A DNA stretch of 64,000 bases from Pseudoalteromonas phenolica (lineage in GTDB: Bacteria > Pseudomonadota > Gammaproteobacteria > Enterobacterales > Alteromonadaceae): NCBI RefSeq assembly GCF_005876835.1, contig NZ_PPSW01000008.1, positions 158,016 to 222,015 of the forward strand, given 5' to 3'. The position numbers and the translations under genes were made by a program. The notes under the pieces were generated by a model, which saw only the letters and a list, made by a program, of their open reading frames with translations, was not told the origin of the DNA and did not search any database. This document shows, piece after piece, positions 1 through 9,501 of this stretch. How positions within the stretch are numbered: position 1 is the first letter of the stretch; each line of letters begins with the position of its first letter.

Positions 1-33
1 CTGGCACAAGCGCTAGACGGTAAGAAGTCATAA
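1..33 (+). CDS. C-terminal end of an upstream gene, probably dsbC
   Basis: The first 33 bases read in frame as LAQALDGKKS followed by TAA, then a short gap and an intrinsic terminator. In gammaproteobacteria the gene directly before recJ is usually dsbC (periplasmic disulfide isomerase), so this tail most likely belongs to it. Ten residues are too few to identify the protein; the assignment rests on conserved gene order only. Confidence 0.45.
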   Translation: MAQALDGKKS

Positions 34-65
34 GCGATAAAATTCGCTATAATCACCGTATTCTT

Positions 66-89
66 AAAAAGGCCTAAGGGCCTTTTTTT
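66..89 (+). terminator. Intrinsic terminator before recJ
   Basis: GGCC (71-74), a TAAG loop and GGCC (79-82), with flanking A and T runs that lengthen the stem, end in seven T. It closes the upstream transcription unit, so recJ probably has its own promoter between 90 and 177. Confidence 0.8.
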
Positions 90-177
90 GTTGTCTGTTA
101 AACCTCTGTTTTAACGTTGTAATGCTTATCCTCTTAATTCAGTATTATTGAGAGCAGGTATAAGGGTAAAAGAATAA

Positions 178-1908
178 ATGCAAACCGTGATAGCAACACG
201 TGAGCGCGTGGATGACAGTCATCTTCCTGCGCATCTTCATCCTGTAATTAAACAAATCTATGCCGCTCGCGGTGTAAGCGACCCTGTTGAGCTAGATAAT
301 CGTGCTAGCACCCTATTAAATTTCAACTTATTCAAAGATATGGATAAGGCCTGTGCTTTGTTAGTCGAAGCATTGCAACAGCAAAGTAAAGTTTTAATCG
401 TTGGTGATTTTGATGCTGATGGCGCAACCAGTACCTCAGTACTGATGGAAGGGTTAGCGTTATTCGGTTTCCAGCATGTCGATTATCTTGTGCCAGACCG
501 CTTTAGTTTGGGTTATGGCTTAAGCCCTGCGCTGGCAGAGCAAATTGTTACCATCGCGCCAGATCTCGTGATCACTGTAGATAATGGTATTTCTTGTATC
601 AGTGGCGTTGAGATTGTTAAAAATGCCGGTATTAAAGTGCTTATCACAGACCACCACTTGCAAGGTGAGCAACTGCCTAATGCCGATGCCATCGTTAATC
701 CAAATCAGCATAGTTGTAACTTCCCTTCAAAAAGCATTGCGGGTGTGGGTGTAGCGTTTTACTTGCTGGTGGCGCTGCGTCATAGTCTTCGCGAGCTGCA
801 ATATTTTGTGACTCAACAACAACCTGAACCAAATTTAGCAGAGTTACTCGATATTGTTGCACTAGGCACGGTTGCTGACGTTGTGGCACTCGATGCTAAT
901 AACCGCACATTGGTTTATCAGGGTCTAGCACGTATTCGTAGTGGTAAAACACGACCGGGGATCACCGCACTGATTGAAGTGGCAAAGCGCAACGCAGCGC
1001 GTTTATCTGCCAGTGACTTTGGTTTTGCACTGGCGCCGCGTCTAAATGCTGCGGGCCGACTGGATGATATGAGTTTAGGTATCGCCTGTTTGTTATCGAA
1101 AGACATCAATCAAGCAAGACGCATAGCGGGCGAGCTTGACGCACTTAACCATGAACGCCGTGAAATTGAAGCGGGCATGCAGCAAGAAGCGCAAGCTGTA
1201 CTTGAGCGCTTGGTATCGGCACAACAAAGCGTGCCTGATGTTGTCTGTTTATATCAAGACGATTGGCACCAAGGGGTGATTGGTATTTTAGCCGGGCGCT
1301 TGAAAGAGCGTTATCACCGTCCGGCAATTATTTTTGCACAAGGTGACGAGGGTGAAATAAAAGGCTCATGTCGCTCTATCGAAGGCTTGCATATGCGCGA
1401 CCTACTTGAGCAAATTAATACTCAGCACCCAGACTTAATCGCGAAGTTTGGTGGCCACGCCATGGCTGCAGGTTTAACCATTTTAGAGCGTGACTTTGAA
1501 CGTTTTAAAACGGCGTTTACTGATGCTGCTAGTGCGATTTTGACCGAAGAGCATAAACAGAGTGTGCTATTGACCGACGGCGAATTACCTGCGACCTGTT
1601 TCAACTTAGACTTTGCGCAGCTGCTTCAGCAAGCAGGGCCTTGGGGTCAGCAATTCCCTGAACCTGTATTTGAAGGCGTATTTGAACTCATTCAGCAGCG
1701 TATTGTCGGTGAAAAACACCTAAAATTGGTGCTAAAACACAGCTCTGGTCAGTTAGTTGATGCCATCGCTTTCAACATTGATGTAAAAGCTTGGCCAAAT
1801 ACAGCTGCACAATACGCCAAATTGGCGTATCAGCTCGATATAAATGAATTTAGAGGCAAGTTCTCACTGCAATTATTGGTGCGAGAAATTCAAGCACAAC
1901 CCGCATAA
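178..1908 (+). CDS. recJ: Single-stranded-DNA-specific exonuclease RecJ
   Basis: RecJ is a cytoplasmic 5'-3' single-strand exonuclease of recombination and mismatch repair. The 576-residue product has the usual bacterial RecJ length. The DHH-family metal-binding motifs are visible: DFDADGAT at about residues 77-84, VDNG at about 135-138 and the signature DHH at 158-160. A DHHA1-type segment follows (GGHAMAAG, about residues 428-435), then the C-terminal OB-like region. ATG at 178 is the natural start, with a weak upstream purine stretch. The gene sits between the dsbC-like tail and prfB, the same order as in Escherichia coli, which supports the call. No missing motif was seen. Confidence 0.97.
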   Translation: MQTVIATRERVDDSHLPAHLHPVIKQIYAARGVSDPVELDNRASTLLNFNLFKDMDKACALLVEALQQQSKVLIVGDFDADGATSTSVLMEGLALFGFQHVDYLVPDRFSLGYGLSPALAEQIVTIAPDLVITVDNGISCISGVEIVKNAGIKVLITDHHLQGEQLPNADAIVNPNQHSCNFPSKSIAGVGVAFYLLVALRHSLRELQYFVTQQQPEPNLAELLDIVALGTVADVVALDANNRTLVYQGLARIRSGKTRPGITALIEVAKRNAARLSASDFGFALAPRLNAAGRLDDMSLGIACLLSKDINQARRIAGELDALNHERREIEAGMQQEAQAVLERLVSAQQSVPDVVCLYQDDWHQGVIGILAGRLKERYHRPAIIFAQGDEGEIKGSCRSIEGLHMRDLLEQINTQHPDLIAKFGGHAMAAGLTILERDFERFKTAFTDAASAILTEEHKQSVLLTDGELPATCFNLDFAQLLQQAGPWGQQFPEPVFEGVFELIQQRIVGEKHLKLVLKHSSGQLVDAIAFNIDVKAWPNTAAQYAKLAYQLDINEFRGKFSLQLLVREIQAQPA

Positions 1909-1942
1909 ATCCATTTATAGGGCACAGATTGTCTGTTATCAT

Positions 1943-1971
1943 GGCGCGTTTAAAAATCACGCGCCTTTTTT
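1943..1971 (+). terminator. Intrinsic terminator after recJ
   Basis: GGCGCGT (1943-1949) and ACGCGCC (1959-1965) form a 7-bp stem with a 9-nt loop, followed by six T. It separates recJ from prfB although the two genes lie only 132 nt apart. Confidence 0.85.
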
Positions 1972-2040
1972 ATGGGCAGAAAAAGCGATACGTCGTTGTT
2001 CTTAGCCGCGTGACACGTTAATTTTTTTGGAGTAGTGAGC

Positions 2041-3139
2041 ATGTTTGAAGTGAATCCTGTGATTAACCAAATCAAGGAAATTCGCGAACGCACTGAGCTG
2101 CTTAGGGGGTATCTTTGACTACGCTCTAAAACAAGAGCGCTTAGAAGAAGTAAACGCAGAGTTAGAAGACCCAGCAGTATGGAACGAGCCTGAAAAAGCA
2201 CAAGCATTGGGCCGTGAAAAATCGAATCTTGAAGCGATTGTTGAAACCATTGATAACCTTGTTGGTGGTGCAGACGATGCAGAAGGCCTAGTAGAACTAG
2301 CCGTTGAAGCCGAAGACGAAGAAACCTTTGAAGAAGCACAAGCTGAAGTAGAAGGCCTCGTTGGTCAATTAGAAAAACTAGAGTTTCGTCGTATGTTCTC
2401 TGGTGAACAAGATGCTAACGATGCTTACATTGACTTACAGTCAGGTTCGGGCGGTACTGAAGCACAAGACTGGTGTAACATGCTATTGCGTATGTACTTA
2501 CGCTGGGCTGAAGCAAAAGGCTTTAAAGTTGAAATCGTTGAAGCGACCGACGGTGATGTTGCCGGTATTAAAGGCGCAACCGTGCGTGTATCTGGTGAAT
2601 ATGCTTACGGCTGGTTACGTACAGAAACGGGCGTACACCGTTTAGTGCGTAAGAGCCCATTCGATTCAACAGGTCGTCGTCATACTTCATTTGCGTCTGC
2701 GTTTATTTACCCAGAAATTGACGACAACATTGAAATTGATATTAACCCAGCTGATTTACGTATCGACGTATATCGTGCATCGGGTGCCGGTGGTCAGCAC
2801 GTTAACCGTACAGAATCTGCGGTACGTATTACCCACTTACCAACGAATACCGTTGTGCAGTGTCAGAATGACCGCTCACAACATAAAAACAAAGCGCAAG
2901 CAATGAAGCAGCTAAAAGCAAAATTGTTTGAACTTGAAATGAAAAAGCAAAACGCCGAAAAGCAGTCTCAAGAAGATGCTAAATCAGATATCGGTTGGGG
3001 CAGTCAAATCCGTTCATACGTATTAGATGACTCACGTATCAAAGATTTACGTACTGGCGTTGAAAACCGTAATACCCAAGCGGTACTAGACGGTGATTTA
3101 GACAAATTTATCGAAGCCAGCCTGAAATCAGGCCTTTAA
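2041..3139 (+). CDS. prfB: Peptide chain release factor 2, with programmed +1 frameshift
   Basis: RF2 recognises UGA and UAA stop codons and triggers peptide release. The gene is read in two frames: 2041-2115 encodes 25 residues to an in-frame TGA (2116-2118); skipping T2116 continues at 2117 to 3139. The joined protein is 365 residues, identical in length to E. coli RF2. The anticodon-like SPF tripeptide falls at residues 205-207 and the GGQ motif at 250-252, as in E. coli. Residue 246 is Ala, unlike the Thr of E. coli K-12 that is known to reduce activity. The start ATG at 2041 has a GGAG ribosome site at about 2029-2032. lysS follows after 27 nt and is probably co-transcribed. Starting the gene at 2207 would lose the N-terminal domain. 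Confidence 0.98.
2101..2119 (+). promoter_or_regulatory. prfB autoregulatory +1 frameshift site
   Basis: An internal Shine-Dalgarno-like AGGGGG precedes CTT TGA C by the usual few bases. This is the classical RF2 recoding signal: when RF2 is scarce, the ribosome pauses at TGA, slips +1 on CTT and makes full-length RF2. All elements (internal SD, slippery CTT, UGA followed by C) are present. Confidence 0.97.
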
Positions 3140-3166
3140 TCAACAAGCTAAACTAAGAGCTAAAAA

Positions 3167-4708
3167 ATGACAGATCAAATCCAAGACGAAAATAAACTCA
3201 TTGCTGAGCGTCGTGCTAAATTGGATACAATTCGTGAGAATTGTGATGCCAATGGCCACCCGAACACCTTCCGCCGTGAAGACTATACGGCTGATCTACA
3301 GGCTAAGTTTGGTGATAAATCGAAGGAAGAGCTTGTTGAGTTAGACCATCAGGTATCGGTTGCAGGTCGTATCCTTGCTAAACGCGGTCCTTTCCTTGTG
3401 TTACAAGACATGAAAGGCCGTATTCAAGCATATGCATCAAAAGACGTGCAAAAAACGCTTAAAGAAAAATATGGTCAACTAGATATCGGTGACATCATCG
3501 GTGTGTCTGGTCCACTTCATAAGTCAGGTAAAGGCGACCTTTACGTAGACATGGTTCAGTACGAGTTACTGACTAAGTCACTTCGTCCGTTACCAGAGAA
3601 GTTCCACGGCCTAACAGATCAAGAAGCTAAGTACCGTCAGCGTTATGTTGACCTGATCACCAACATGGACACGCGTGAAACATTCCGTATCCGTTCAAAA
3701 GTGATTGAAGGTATTCGTCGTTTCTTAGCTGAGCGTGACTTCATGGAAGTTGAAACGCCAATGCTTCAGGTTATTCCAGGTGGTGCAACGGCGCGTCCAT
3801 TCGTGACTCACCACAATGCACTAGATATCGACATGTACCTACGTATCGCGCCTGAGCTTTACCTTAAGCGTCTAGTAGTAGGTGGTTTTGACCGTGTATT
3901 CGAGATCAACCGTAACTTCCGTAACGAAGGTCTTTCAACGCGTCATAACCCAGAATTCACGATGATCGAATTCTACCAAGCGTATGCTGACTACAACGAC
4001 CTAATGAACTTAACTGAAGACATGTTACGTACTGTTGCACAAGACGTTCTTGGTACAACAACAGTGATTAATACAGTTAAAAACGCTGAAGGCGAAGTGG
4101 TTGAGACGATTGAATATGACTTCGGTAAGCAGTTCGAGCGTCTATCTATGGCTGATGCCATCATCAAGCATGGTCCTGATGCTGAAGAAATCGCGCATAT
4201 CTTCAAAGATCCTGAAAACCACTTCGATGAGCTAGTTGCTTACGCGAAGAAAGTACACGTTAAGATCCCAGAGAAATGTGTATGGGGTGCAGGTAAGTTC
4301 TTATGTGAGATCTTCGAAGAAACTGCTGAGCATAAGCTAATTCAACCGACTTTCATCACTGAGTACCCGTGGGAAGTATCTCCACTTGCACGTCGTAACG
4401 ATGAAAATCCATTCATCACTGACCGTTTCGAATTCTTCGTTGGTGGTCGTGAACTTGCTAATGGTTTCTCTGAGCTTAACGATGCGCAAGACCAAGCTGA
4501 GCGTTTTGCGCGTCAGGTTGAAGAAAAAGATGCCGGTGATGACGAAGCAATGCACTTCGATGCTGACTACATTCAAGCGCTTGAGTATGGTTTACCACCA
4601 ACAGCGGGTGAGGGTATTGGTATTGACCGTCTAGTGATGCTTTTCACTGACTCACCAACAATCAAAGACGTTATCTTGTTCCCGCATATGCGTCCACAAG
4701 CTGACTAA
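3167..4708 (+). CDS. lysS: Lysyl-tRNA synthetase, class II
   Basis: Charges tRNA-Lys in the cytoplasm. The 513-residue protein shows the LysRS-II plan: an N-terminal OB-fold anticodon-binding domain (about residues 60-165) and a class II catalytic core. Motif 2 is seen as [16 protein letters not shown] (about 253-268) and motif 3 as [12 protein letters not shown] near the C terminus (about 485-496). Codon use is strongly biased to a few codons, consistent with high expression. It lies 27 nt after prfB, the same linkage as in E. coli. Start ATG at 3167 follows a purine-rich stretch (AAGAGCTAAAAA). A terminator follows at 4732-4760. Confidence 0.98.
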   Translation: MTDQIQDENKLIAERRAKLDTIRENCDANGHPNTFRREDYTADLQAKFGDKSKEELVELDHQVSVAGRILAKRGPFLVLQDMKGRIQAYASKDVQKTLKEKYGQLDIGDIIGVSGPLHKSGKGDLYVDMVQYELLTKSLRPLPEKFHGLTDQEAKYRQRYVDLITNMDTRETFRIRSKVIEGIRRFLAERDFMEVETPMLQVIPGGATARPFVTHHNALDIDMYLRIAPELYLKRLVVGGFDRVFEINRNFRNEGLSTRHNPEFTMIEFYQAYADYNDLMNLTEDMLRTVAQDVLGTTTVINTVKNAEGEVVETIEYDFGKQFERLSMADAIIKHGPDAEEIAHIFKDPENHFDELVAYAKKVHVKIPEKCVWGAGKFLCEIFEETAEHKLIQPTFITEYPWEVSPLARRNDENPFITDRFEFFVGGRELANGFSELNDAQDQAERFARQVEEKDAGDDEAMHFDADYIQALEYGLPPTAGEGIGIDRLVMLFTDSPTIKDVILFPHMRPQAD

Positions 4709-4731
4709 TCTCGATTGAGTTAATAGATAAG

Positions 4732-4760
4732 AGCCTTGGCAAATGCCGGGGCTTTTTTTT
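4732..4760 (+). terminator. Intrinsic terminator after lysS
   Basis: AGCCTTGGC (4732-4740) pairs, with two G-T pairs, to GCCGGGGCT (4745-4753) around an AAAT loop, followed by a run of T. The opposite strand also has a T-rich flank, so it may stop transcription entering from the minus-strand 6S RNA. Confidence 0.85.
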
Positions 4761-4852
4761 GCCTAAAAAAGCTATATTTAACAATTCGATATTTAAAAAT
4801 AGGGGTAAGAAATTTAGATGGATAAAGAAAAGAGATTCAGAAATAAAGGTAA

Positions 4853-5035
4853 GACTTCCCCGGCTTCGCGGATGCTGATGTCAGCCCTTGAACCCTAAGG
4901 TTCAAGGCGGAGTGTAACAGCTCACCGTAGGCTTCTCGGTACATGCCAAGCTTGCGCAATAGTAAGCAAACTACACCCCTAGATAAAGTTTATCGGCTCA
5001 GGGACTTAATCTGCTGTCCTACGAGCTAGGGAATT
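4853..5035 (-). ncRNA. ssrS: 6S RNA
   Basis: On the minus strand several conserved 6S segments appear in the E. coli order: GTCCCTGAGCCGATA near the 5' side, CCGAGAAGCC in the middle, and CCTTGAACC / GGTTCAAGGG forming a hairpin towards the 3' side. The two ends pair (TTCCC with GGGAA, then GC and CG), giving the closing stem of the long open-bubble hairpin. 6S RNA binds the sigma-70 RNA polymerase holoenzyme in stationary phase and acts as a promoter mimic. Ends are set from the closing stem and the -10 element, so each may be off by several bases. In E. coli ssrS lies between zapA and fau; neither is present here. Confidence 0.9.
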
Positions 5036-5041
5036 AAGTTC

Positions 5042-5069
5042 AGTATATAAGACTTGCAGCAGAGGTAAA
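5042..5069 (-). promoter_or_regulatory. Sigma-70 promoter of 6S RNA
   Basis: Minus strand: a TTTACC -35 (5069-5064), 16-bp spacer and TATACT -10 (5047-5042) place the start at about 5035, exactly where the closing stem of the 6S RNA begins. Confidence 0.65.
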
Positions 5070-5276
5070 CCATAAATCAAAAAATATCAGTTCAACTGCT
5101 GGCAAATTAAACGCCATTGCCGACATAACCGACAACTGTTCATAATTGAAGCCCTTTAAAGACAATTGTTTGGAGTTGCTATACTGTGAGTGTTAGCATT
5201 GATAGCAATTAAATTAAGACATACTTTTTAAATGGAGTGTGTTCTTATAATGAAGATTCTTTGACGAGCATTAGCA

Positions 5277-5834
5277 ATGACAGAAATGACCGATTACACA
5301 CAAGCACAACTGCTGCTTGAAAAGCATGATATTTTCGTATCGCCTTCAGAAGCACACGGCACCATCAGTGGTTTGCTGGCTTGTGGCTTAAACATTGATG
5401 AAAAAGACTACTTAATCATGTTAAGTGACGTGTTTAACGACGGACAAAGTTTCTCCAACGAATTAAAAGGGCTATTTGGCCAAATGTTCACGCATGTTAT
5501 GTCATGCTTCAACAGCGAAGAACCAAACTTTGAGCTGTATTTGCCAAATGAAGACGAAACCCTACTAGATAAAGCCAATGCGCTAGTGGCATGGGTGTCG
5601 GGCTTTTTATTGGGCTTTGGCTTAAAGCAAAAAGACTATGGCAAGCTGTCGGTTGATGTAAAAGAAGTGATCAACGATTTTAGTGAAATCACTAAACTCG
5701 ACACTGATTTCGGTGAAGAAGAAGAAGACCAACAAGCTTTCCACGAGATAGTTGAATATATCCGTGTTTCAGCGCTGTTATGTTTTGCTGAAATGGGCAG
5801 AGAAACTGTTACTCCATCAAAGACGTTACACTAA
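5277..5834 (+). CDS. ygfB: YgfB / UPF0149 family protein
   Basis: 185-residue cytoplasmic protein of the YecA/YgfB family (UPF0149). Recognised by the N-terminal HGTISGLLACG segment (about residues 24-34), the VSGFLLGFGL motif (about 107-116) and the acidic linker before the C-terminal helix (IVEYIRVSALLCF). Its molecular role is unclear; in Pseudomonas a YgfB protein affects beta-lactam tolerance. In E. coli it also precedes pepP-ubiH-ubiI. The stop codon overlaps the pepP start by one base (TAATG), so translation is probably coupled. A TATACT -10-like box at 5180-5185 may be its promoter; the -35 is poor. Confidence 0.93.
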   Translation: MTEMTDYTQAQLLLEKHDIFVSPSEAHGTISGLLACGLNIDEKDYLIMLSDVFNDGQSFSNELKGLFGQMFTHVMSCFNSEEPNFELYLPNEDETLLDKANALVAWVSGFLLGFGLKQKDYGKLSVDVKEVINDFSEITKLDTDFGEEEEDQQAFHEIVEYIRVSALLCFAEMGRETVTPSKTLH

Positions 5835-7144
5835 TGATCAGCATTCAAGAATTTGTTCAGCGCAGAAGCAAATTACTTGCGCAACTCGACAACCACAGCG
5901 TAGCGATTATTCCTGCTGCGGTTGAGATCACCCGCAGTCGCGATACCGAATTCCCGTTTCGCCAAGACAGTGACTTTTTCTACCTGACAGGCTTTAAAGA
6001 GCCAGATGCCGTTTTAGTCTTATCAAAAGACAAGCAAGGTGAAGGCAAAAGCACGTTATTCTGTCGTAACAAGGATAAAACTGCCGAGATTTGGCACGGC
6101 CGCCGAGTGGGCTATGAAAGCGCCAAATCTGATTATCAGTTTGATGAAACTTACCCGTTGAGTGAGTTAGACGATGAGCTACTGCAATTGGTAAATGGCA
6201 ATCGCACTTTATTTTATGCGCAAGGTACTTACAGTGCGTTTGATGACAAGGTATGGGCTTTATTAAATACCCTGCGCGGCGCACCAAAAAAAGGCTATCG
6301 CGCGCCGGAGATAATCAAAGATACACGACCGCTTATTCACGAAATGCGTTTGTTTAAATCAGACGCCGAAATTGCCGTGATGCGTAAAGCGGGTCAAATT
6401 AGCGCTGAAGGTCATGTGCGAGCAATGCAGTTTGCCAAGCCTGATGCCACAGAATATCAACTAGAAGCCGAGCTTCATCATCATTATGCAATGAATGGCG
6501 CACGCTACCCGGCGTATGGCACCATTGTCGGCTCAGGCAATAATGCCAATATTCTGCATTACACAGAAAACAGCGATACCTTAAAAGCTGGCGACTTAGT
6601 GTTGATTGACTCAGGGTGTGAGCTTGAAGGTTATGCCGCTGATATCACGCGAACTTTCCCTGCGTCTGGTAAATTCAGTGAGCCACAAAAAACCATTTAT
6701 GAGCTGGTATTAAAAGCTCAAGCGGCGGCATTTGAGCATGTGAAGCCGGGCGGTACTTTGGTTGCTGCTAATAAAGCGGTGATGACAGTAATGACCCAAG
6801 GTTTGATCGAGCTCGGTATTTTATCTGGCGAGTTAGATACACTTGTTGAAAAACAAGCATGCAAAGCGTTCTATATGCATGGTTTAGGTCACTGGTTAGG
6901 TCTTGATGTTCACGATGTGGGCGAGTACAAGCTCGATGAAGCCGACCGTCCATTTGCACCGGGTATGGTGTTGACCATAGAGCCAGGTTTGTACTTCGAT
7001 GAAGATGCGCAAGTGCCAGAGCAATATAAAGGCATCGGCATTCGTATTGAAGACGACCTATTGGTAACTGAAAATGGTCACGAAAATCTGACCCAAGACG
7101 TGCCGAAAACCGTAGCAGAAATAGAAGCGTTAATGCAGCAGTAG
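5834..7144 (+). CDS. pepP: Xaa-Pro aminopeptidase (aminopeptidase P II)
   Basis: Cytoplasmic dimetal (Mn) peptidase of family M24B that removes an N-terminal residue preceding proline. 436 residues, close to E. coli PepP (441). An N-terminal creatinase-like domain (about 1-170) precedes the pita-bread catalytic domain. Metal ligands are visible: two Asp in LIDSGCELEGYAADITRTFP, His in HGLGHWLGLDVHD, Glu in TIEPGLYF and Glu in GIRIEDD. The ATG at 5834 overlaps the ygfB stop; ubiH begins 9 nt downstream. Same operon order as E. coli. Confidence 0.97.
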   Translation: MISIQEFVQRRSKLLAQLDNHSVAIIPAAVEITRSRDTEFPFRQDSDFFYLTGFKEPDAVLVLSKDKQGEGKSTLFCRNKDKTAEIWHGRRVGYESAKSDYQFDETYPLSELDDELLQLVNGNRTLFYAQGTYSAFDDKVWALLNTLRGAPKKGYRAPEIIKDTRPLIHEMRLFKSDAEIAVMRKAGQISAEGHVRAMQFAKPDATEYQLEAELHHHYAMNGARYPAYGTIVGSGNNANILHYTENSDTLKAGDLVLIDSGCELEGYAADITRTFPASGKFSEPQKTIYELVLKAQAAAFEHVKPGGTLVAANKAVMTVMTQGLIELGILSGELDTLVEKQACKAFYMHGLGHWLGLDVHDVGEYKLDEADRPFAPGMVLTIEPGLYFDEDAQVPEQYKGIGIRIEDDLLVTENGHENLTQDVPKTVAEIEALMQQ

Positions 7145-7153
7145 GAGAATGCG

Positions 7154-8335
7154 TTGCAGCACTTTGATGTTGTGATTGTAGGCGGCGGTATGGCGGGGGC
7201 CACCGCTGCTTTGGCAATCAAAAAGACCAGCCCAACTTTGCAAGTTGCCGTGATTGAGGCATTTGCACCAAAAAGCCAAACACATCCCAGTTTTGACGAC
7301 CGCTCAATTGCCTTGGCTGATCAGTCTGTGCAGTATTTAAAGCAGTTTAACTTGTTTAATGCCGACTGGCCGTTTGCCGAAGCCATTAAGCAAGTGCACG
7401 TGTCTGATAGAGGTCACTTTGGTAAAACCTCACTGCACCATCAAGACTATAAAACGAATGCCCTTGGTTATGTGGTGGAAGTGAACCCATTTGGTGCTTA
7501 TTTACACCAACAGCTAGCTAAAACTGACATTCAACTATACTGCCCAGCGACCATTAATGAATTAAAGCAAACCCAATCTAGTGTTGAGCTGACCTTAAAC
7601 GACGAAACCCAGTTAAGTGGAAAGCTGTTGGTTGTTGCCGATGGCGCACAATCCCCCACGCGCAAACAGCTAAACATTGGTTTTGATAGTTTGGCTTATG
7701 AGCAAGGGGCACTAATCGCCAATATCGAAGTTGAAGGTGGTCATAGCGGTCAAGCGTTTGAACGTTTTACCGAGCATGGGCCAATGGCACTGCTGCCTAT
7801 GACACAAAACCGCTACTCGCTGGTTTGGTGTATGCCAAGCGTACACCTTGAACATTATAAAACGCTTGAACCTGACGCCTTTATTTCAGAGCTGCAAACT
7901 GCCTTTGGCTATCGCGCAGGAGTATTCAAGCAAGTTGGTATGCGCGCACAATATCCGCTGGTACTAGGGCGAGTCGAGCAGCTCGTTCATCACCGTAGCC
8001 TATTAATCGGTAATGCAGCTCATGCTATTCACCCTATTGCTGGGCAAGGTTTTAATTTGGGTTTAAGAGACATTCAAGCTTTGGTTGAGCTGATTGCATC
8101 AAAGCAACATGCTTTGGGTGAGCATGCCTTCACACAAGCTTATAACCGTGCGCGCGCACAAGACATCAAAATGGTGATGACACTGACCGATGCGCTCGTG
8201 CGACTATTCTCCAATTCATCTCGTTTAATGGCACTCGGTCGCAGTTGCGGTTTACTTGCCATGTCACTGTCTGAAAATTTAAAAGCACCGTTAGCCAAGC
8301 AACTAATGGGTCATGTTATTAAAGGAAAAAGCTGA
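7154..8335 (+). CDS. ubiH: 2-octaprenyl-6-methoxyphenol hydroxylase UbiH
   Basis: FAD-dependent monooxygenase of ubiquinone biosynthesis. 393 residues with the N-terminal dinucleotide-binding motif VIVGGGMAGA (about residues 7-16) and the C-terminal FAD motif IGNAAHAIHPIAGQGFN. The GNAA-H-PIAGQGFNLG version, with Asn instead of Asp, is typical of UbiH rather than UbiI. The start is TTG at 7154: it is the only suitable in-frame initiator, and AGGAG at 7143-7147 lies 6 nt upstream. The ATG at 7149 is in another frame and stops within nine codons. The end overlaps the ubiI start by one base. Confidence 0.92.
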   Translation: MQHFDVVIVGGGMAGATAALAIKKTSPTLQVAVIEAFAPKSQTHPSFDDRSIALADQSVQYLKQFNLFNADWPFAEAIKQVHVSDRGHFGKTSLHHQDYKTNALGYVVEVNPFGAYLHQQLAKTDIQLYCPATINELKQTQSSVELTLNDETQLSGKLLVVADGAQSPTRKQLNIGFDSLAYEQGALIANIEVEGGHSGQAFERFTEHGPMALLPMTQNRYSLVWCMPSVHLEHYKTLEPDAFISELQTAFGYRAGVFKQVGMRAQYPLVLGRVEQLVHHRSLLIGNAAHAIHPIAGQGFNLGLRDIQALVELIASKQHALGEHAFTQAYNRARAQDIKMVMTLTDALVRLFSNSSRLMALGRSCGLLAMSLSENLKAPLAKQLMGHVIKGKS

Positions 8336-9501
8336 TGCAACAAGCGCAAGTATGTATTGTCGGTGGTGGCTGTGTAGGCCTCACTTTGGCGTTAGGTCTG
8401 GCGAAAAATAACATTAGCGTACACGTGATTGATGCGGGTAATGAACCTGCGCTACTTACTGAGCAGTTTGCTAATCGCGTGAGTGCCATCAGTCTTGCCA
8501 GCCAAACGTTATTTACTGAGCTAGGCGCATGGGGTGATATTTTAGCGCAGCGAACTTGTGCCTATACACATATGGATGTCAGAGACAAAGATAGTTTTGG
8601 CAAAATCGCGTTTAACAGCACCGAGCTAGATTTACCTGAGCTTGGCCACATCATTGAAAATGATGCCATTCGTTATGCGCTGTTTCAGCAGTTAAAACAG
8701 TATTCATCTGCAACGCTTAGCTTTAATACTCGCTATCAAGCTATTCATCAAACCGACACTGACGTGTTAATCACCTTAGAATCAGGCATGCCGGTTATGG
8801 CCAAGCTATTAGTTGCAGCAGATGGGGCAAATTCGGGTATTCGTACTCAGTTTAAAATGCCCATTACCTTTTGGGACTACGACCACCACGCCATCGTCGC
8901 AACGGTTAAGACGCAAGAGACACACAGCCACACTGCAAGACAAGTATTCTTACCAACCGGACCTTTGGCGTTTTTACCGCTGAGTGATGAACGAAGCCAA
9001 TCAATAGTATGGTCAACGTCACCTGAGCAAGCACAGCATTTGATGTCATTAGACAACGCTGAGTTTAATAAAGCATTGAATGTCGCTATCGACGGTCAGT
9101 GCGGTTTATGCGAAGTACAAGACGACCGTGCAGTGTTCCCACTGAAAATGCGTTACGCCCAACAGTGGGTAAACGGCAAGATTGCATTAATGGGTGATGC
9201 TGCACACACCATCCATCCGCTGGCTGGGTTAGGTATGAACCTAGGTCTTAAAGATGCAGCGCTTTTAATTAAACTACTCACCGACAGCAAGCAAGAATTT
9301 GCCAGTACCCGCGTGCTGCGTGAATACGAACGAGCTCGTAAACTCGATGCACAAAAGCACATTGCCATGATGCAAGGCTTAAAAGAGTTGTTTGAAGGCG
9401 ATAACCCGCTGAAGAAACTGATCCGTGGTGTTGGGTTGAGTATGGTTGATAACCTTGGGCCGATTAAAACCCTGTTTGCCAAAGAGGCCGTGGGTAAGTA
9501 A
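8335..9501 (+). CDS. ubiI: Ubiquinone biosynthesis C5-hydroxylase UbiI (VisC)
   Basis: Flavin monooxygenase homologous to UbiH. 388 residues with CIVGGGCVGL near the N terminus and LMGDAAHTIHPLAGLGMN near the C terminus; the GDAAHTIHPLAG form is that of UbiI/VisC. The usual Gln after PLAG is replaced by Leu. In E. coli the equivalent gene is last in the ygfB-pepP-ubiH-ubiI operon, as here. No terminator was seen; a dispersed repeat begins right after the stop codon. Confidence 0.92.
   Translation: MQQAQVCIVGGGCVGLTLALGLAKNNISVHVIDAGNEPALLTEQFANRVSAISLASQTLFTELGAWGDILAQRTCAYTHMDVRDKDSFGKIAFNSTELDLPELGHIIENDAIRYALFQQLKQYSSATLSFNTRYQAIHQTDTDVLITLESGMPVMAKLLVAADGANSGIRTQFKMPITFWDYDHHAIVATVKTQETHSHTARQVFLPTGPLAFLPLSDERSQSIVWSTSPEQAQHLMSLDNAEFNKALNVAIDGQCGLCEVQDDRAVFPLKMRYAQQWVNGKIALMGDAAHTIHPLAGLGMNLGLKDAALLIKLLTDSKQEFASTRVLREYERARKLDAQKHIAMMQGLKELFEGDNPLKKLIRGVGLSMVDNLGPIKTLFAKEAVGK

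Noticed and set aside
2207..3139. prfB as a single-frame gene starting at 2207
   Set aside because: The upstream frame with the RF2 frameshift signal restores a 365-residue protein with all motifs at expected positions.
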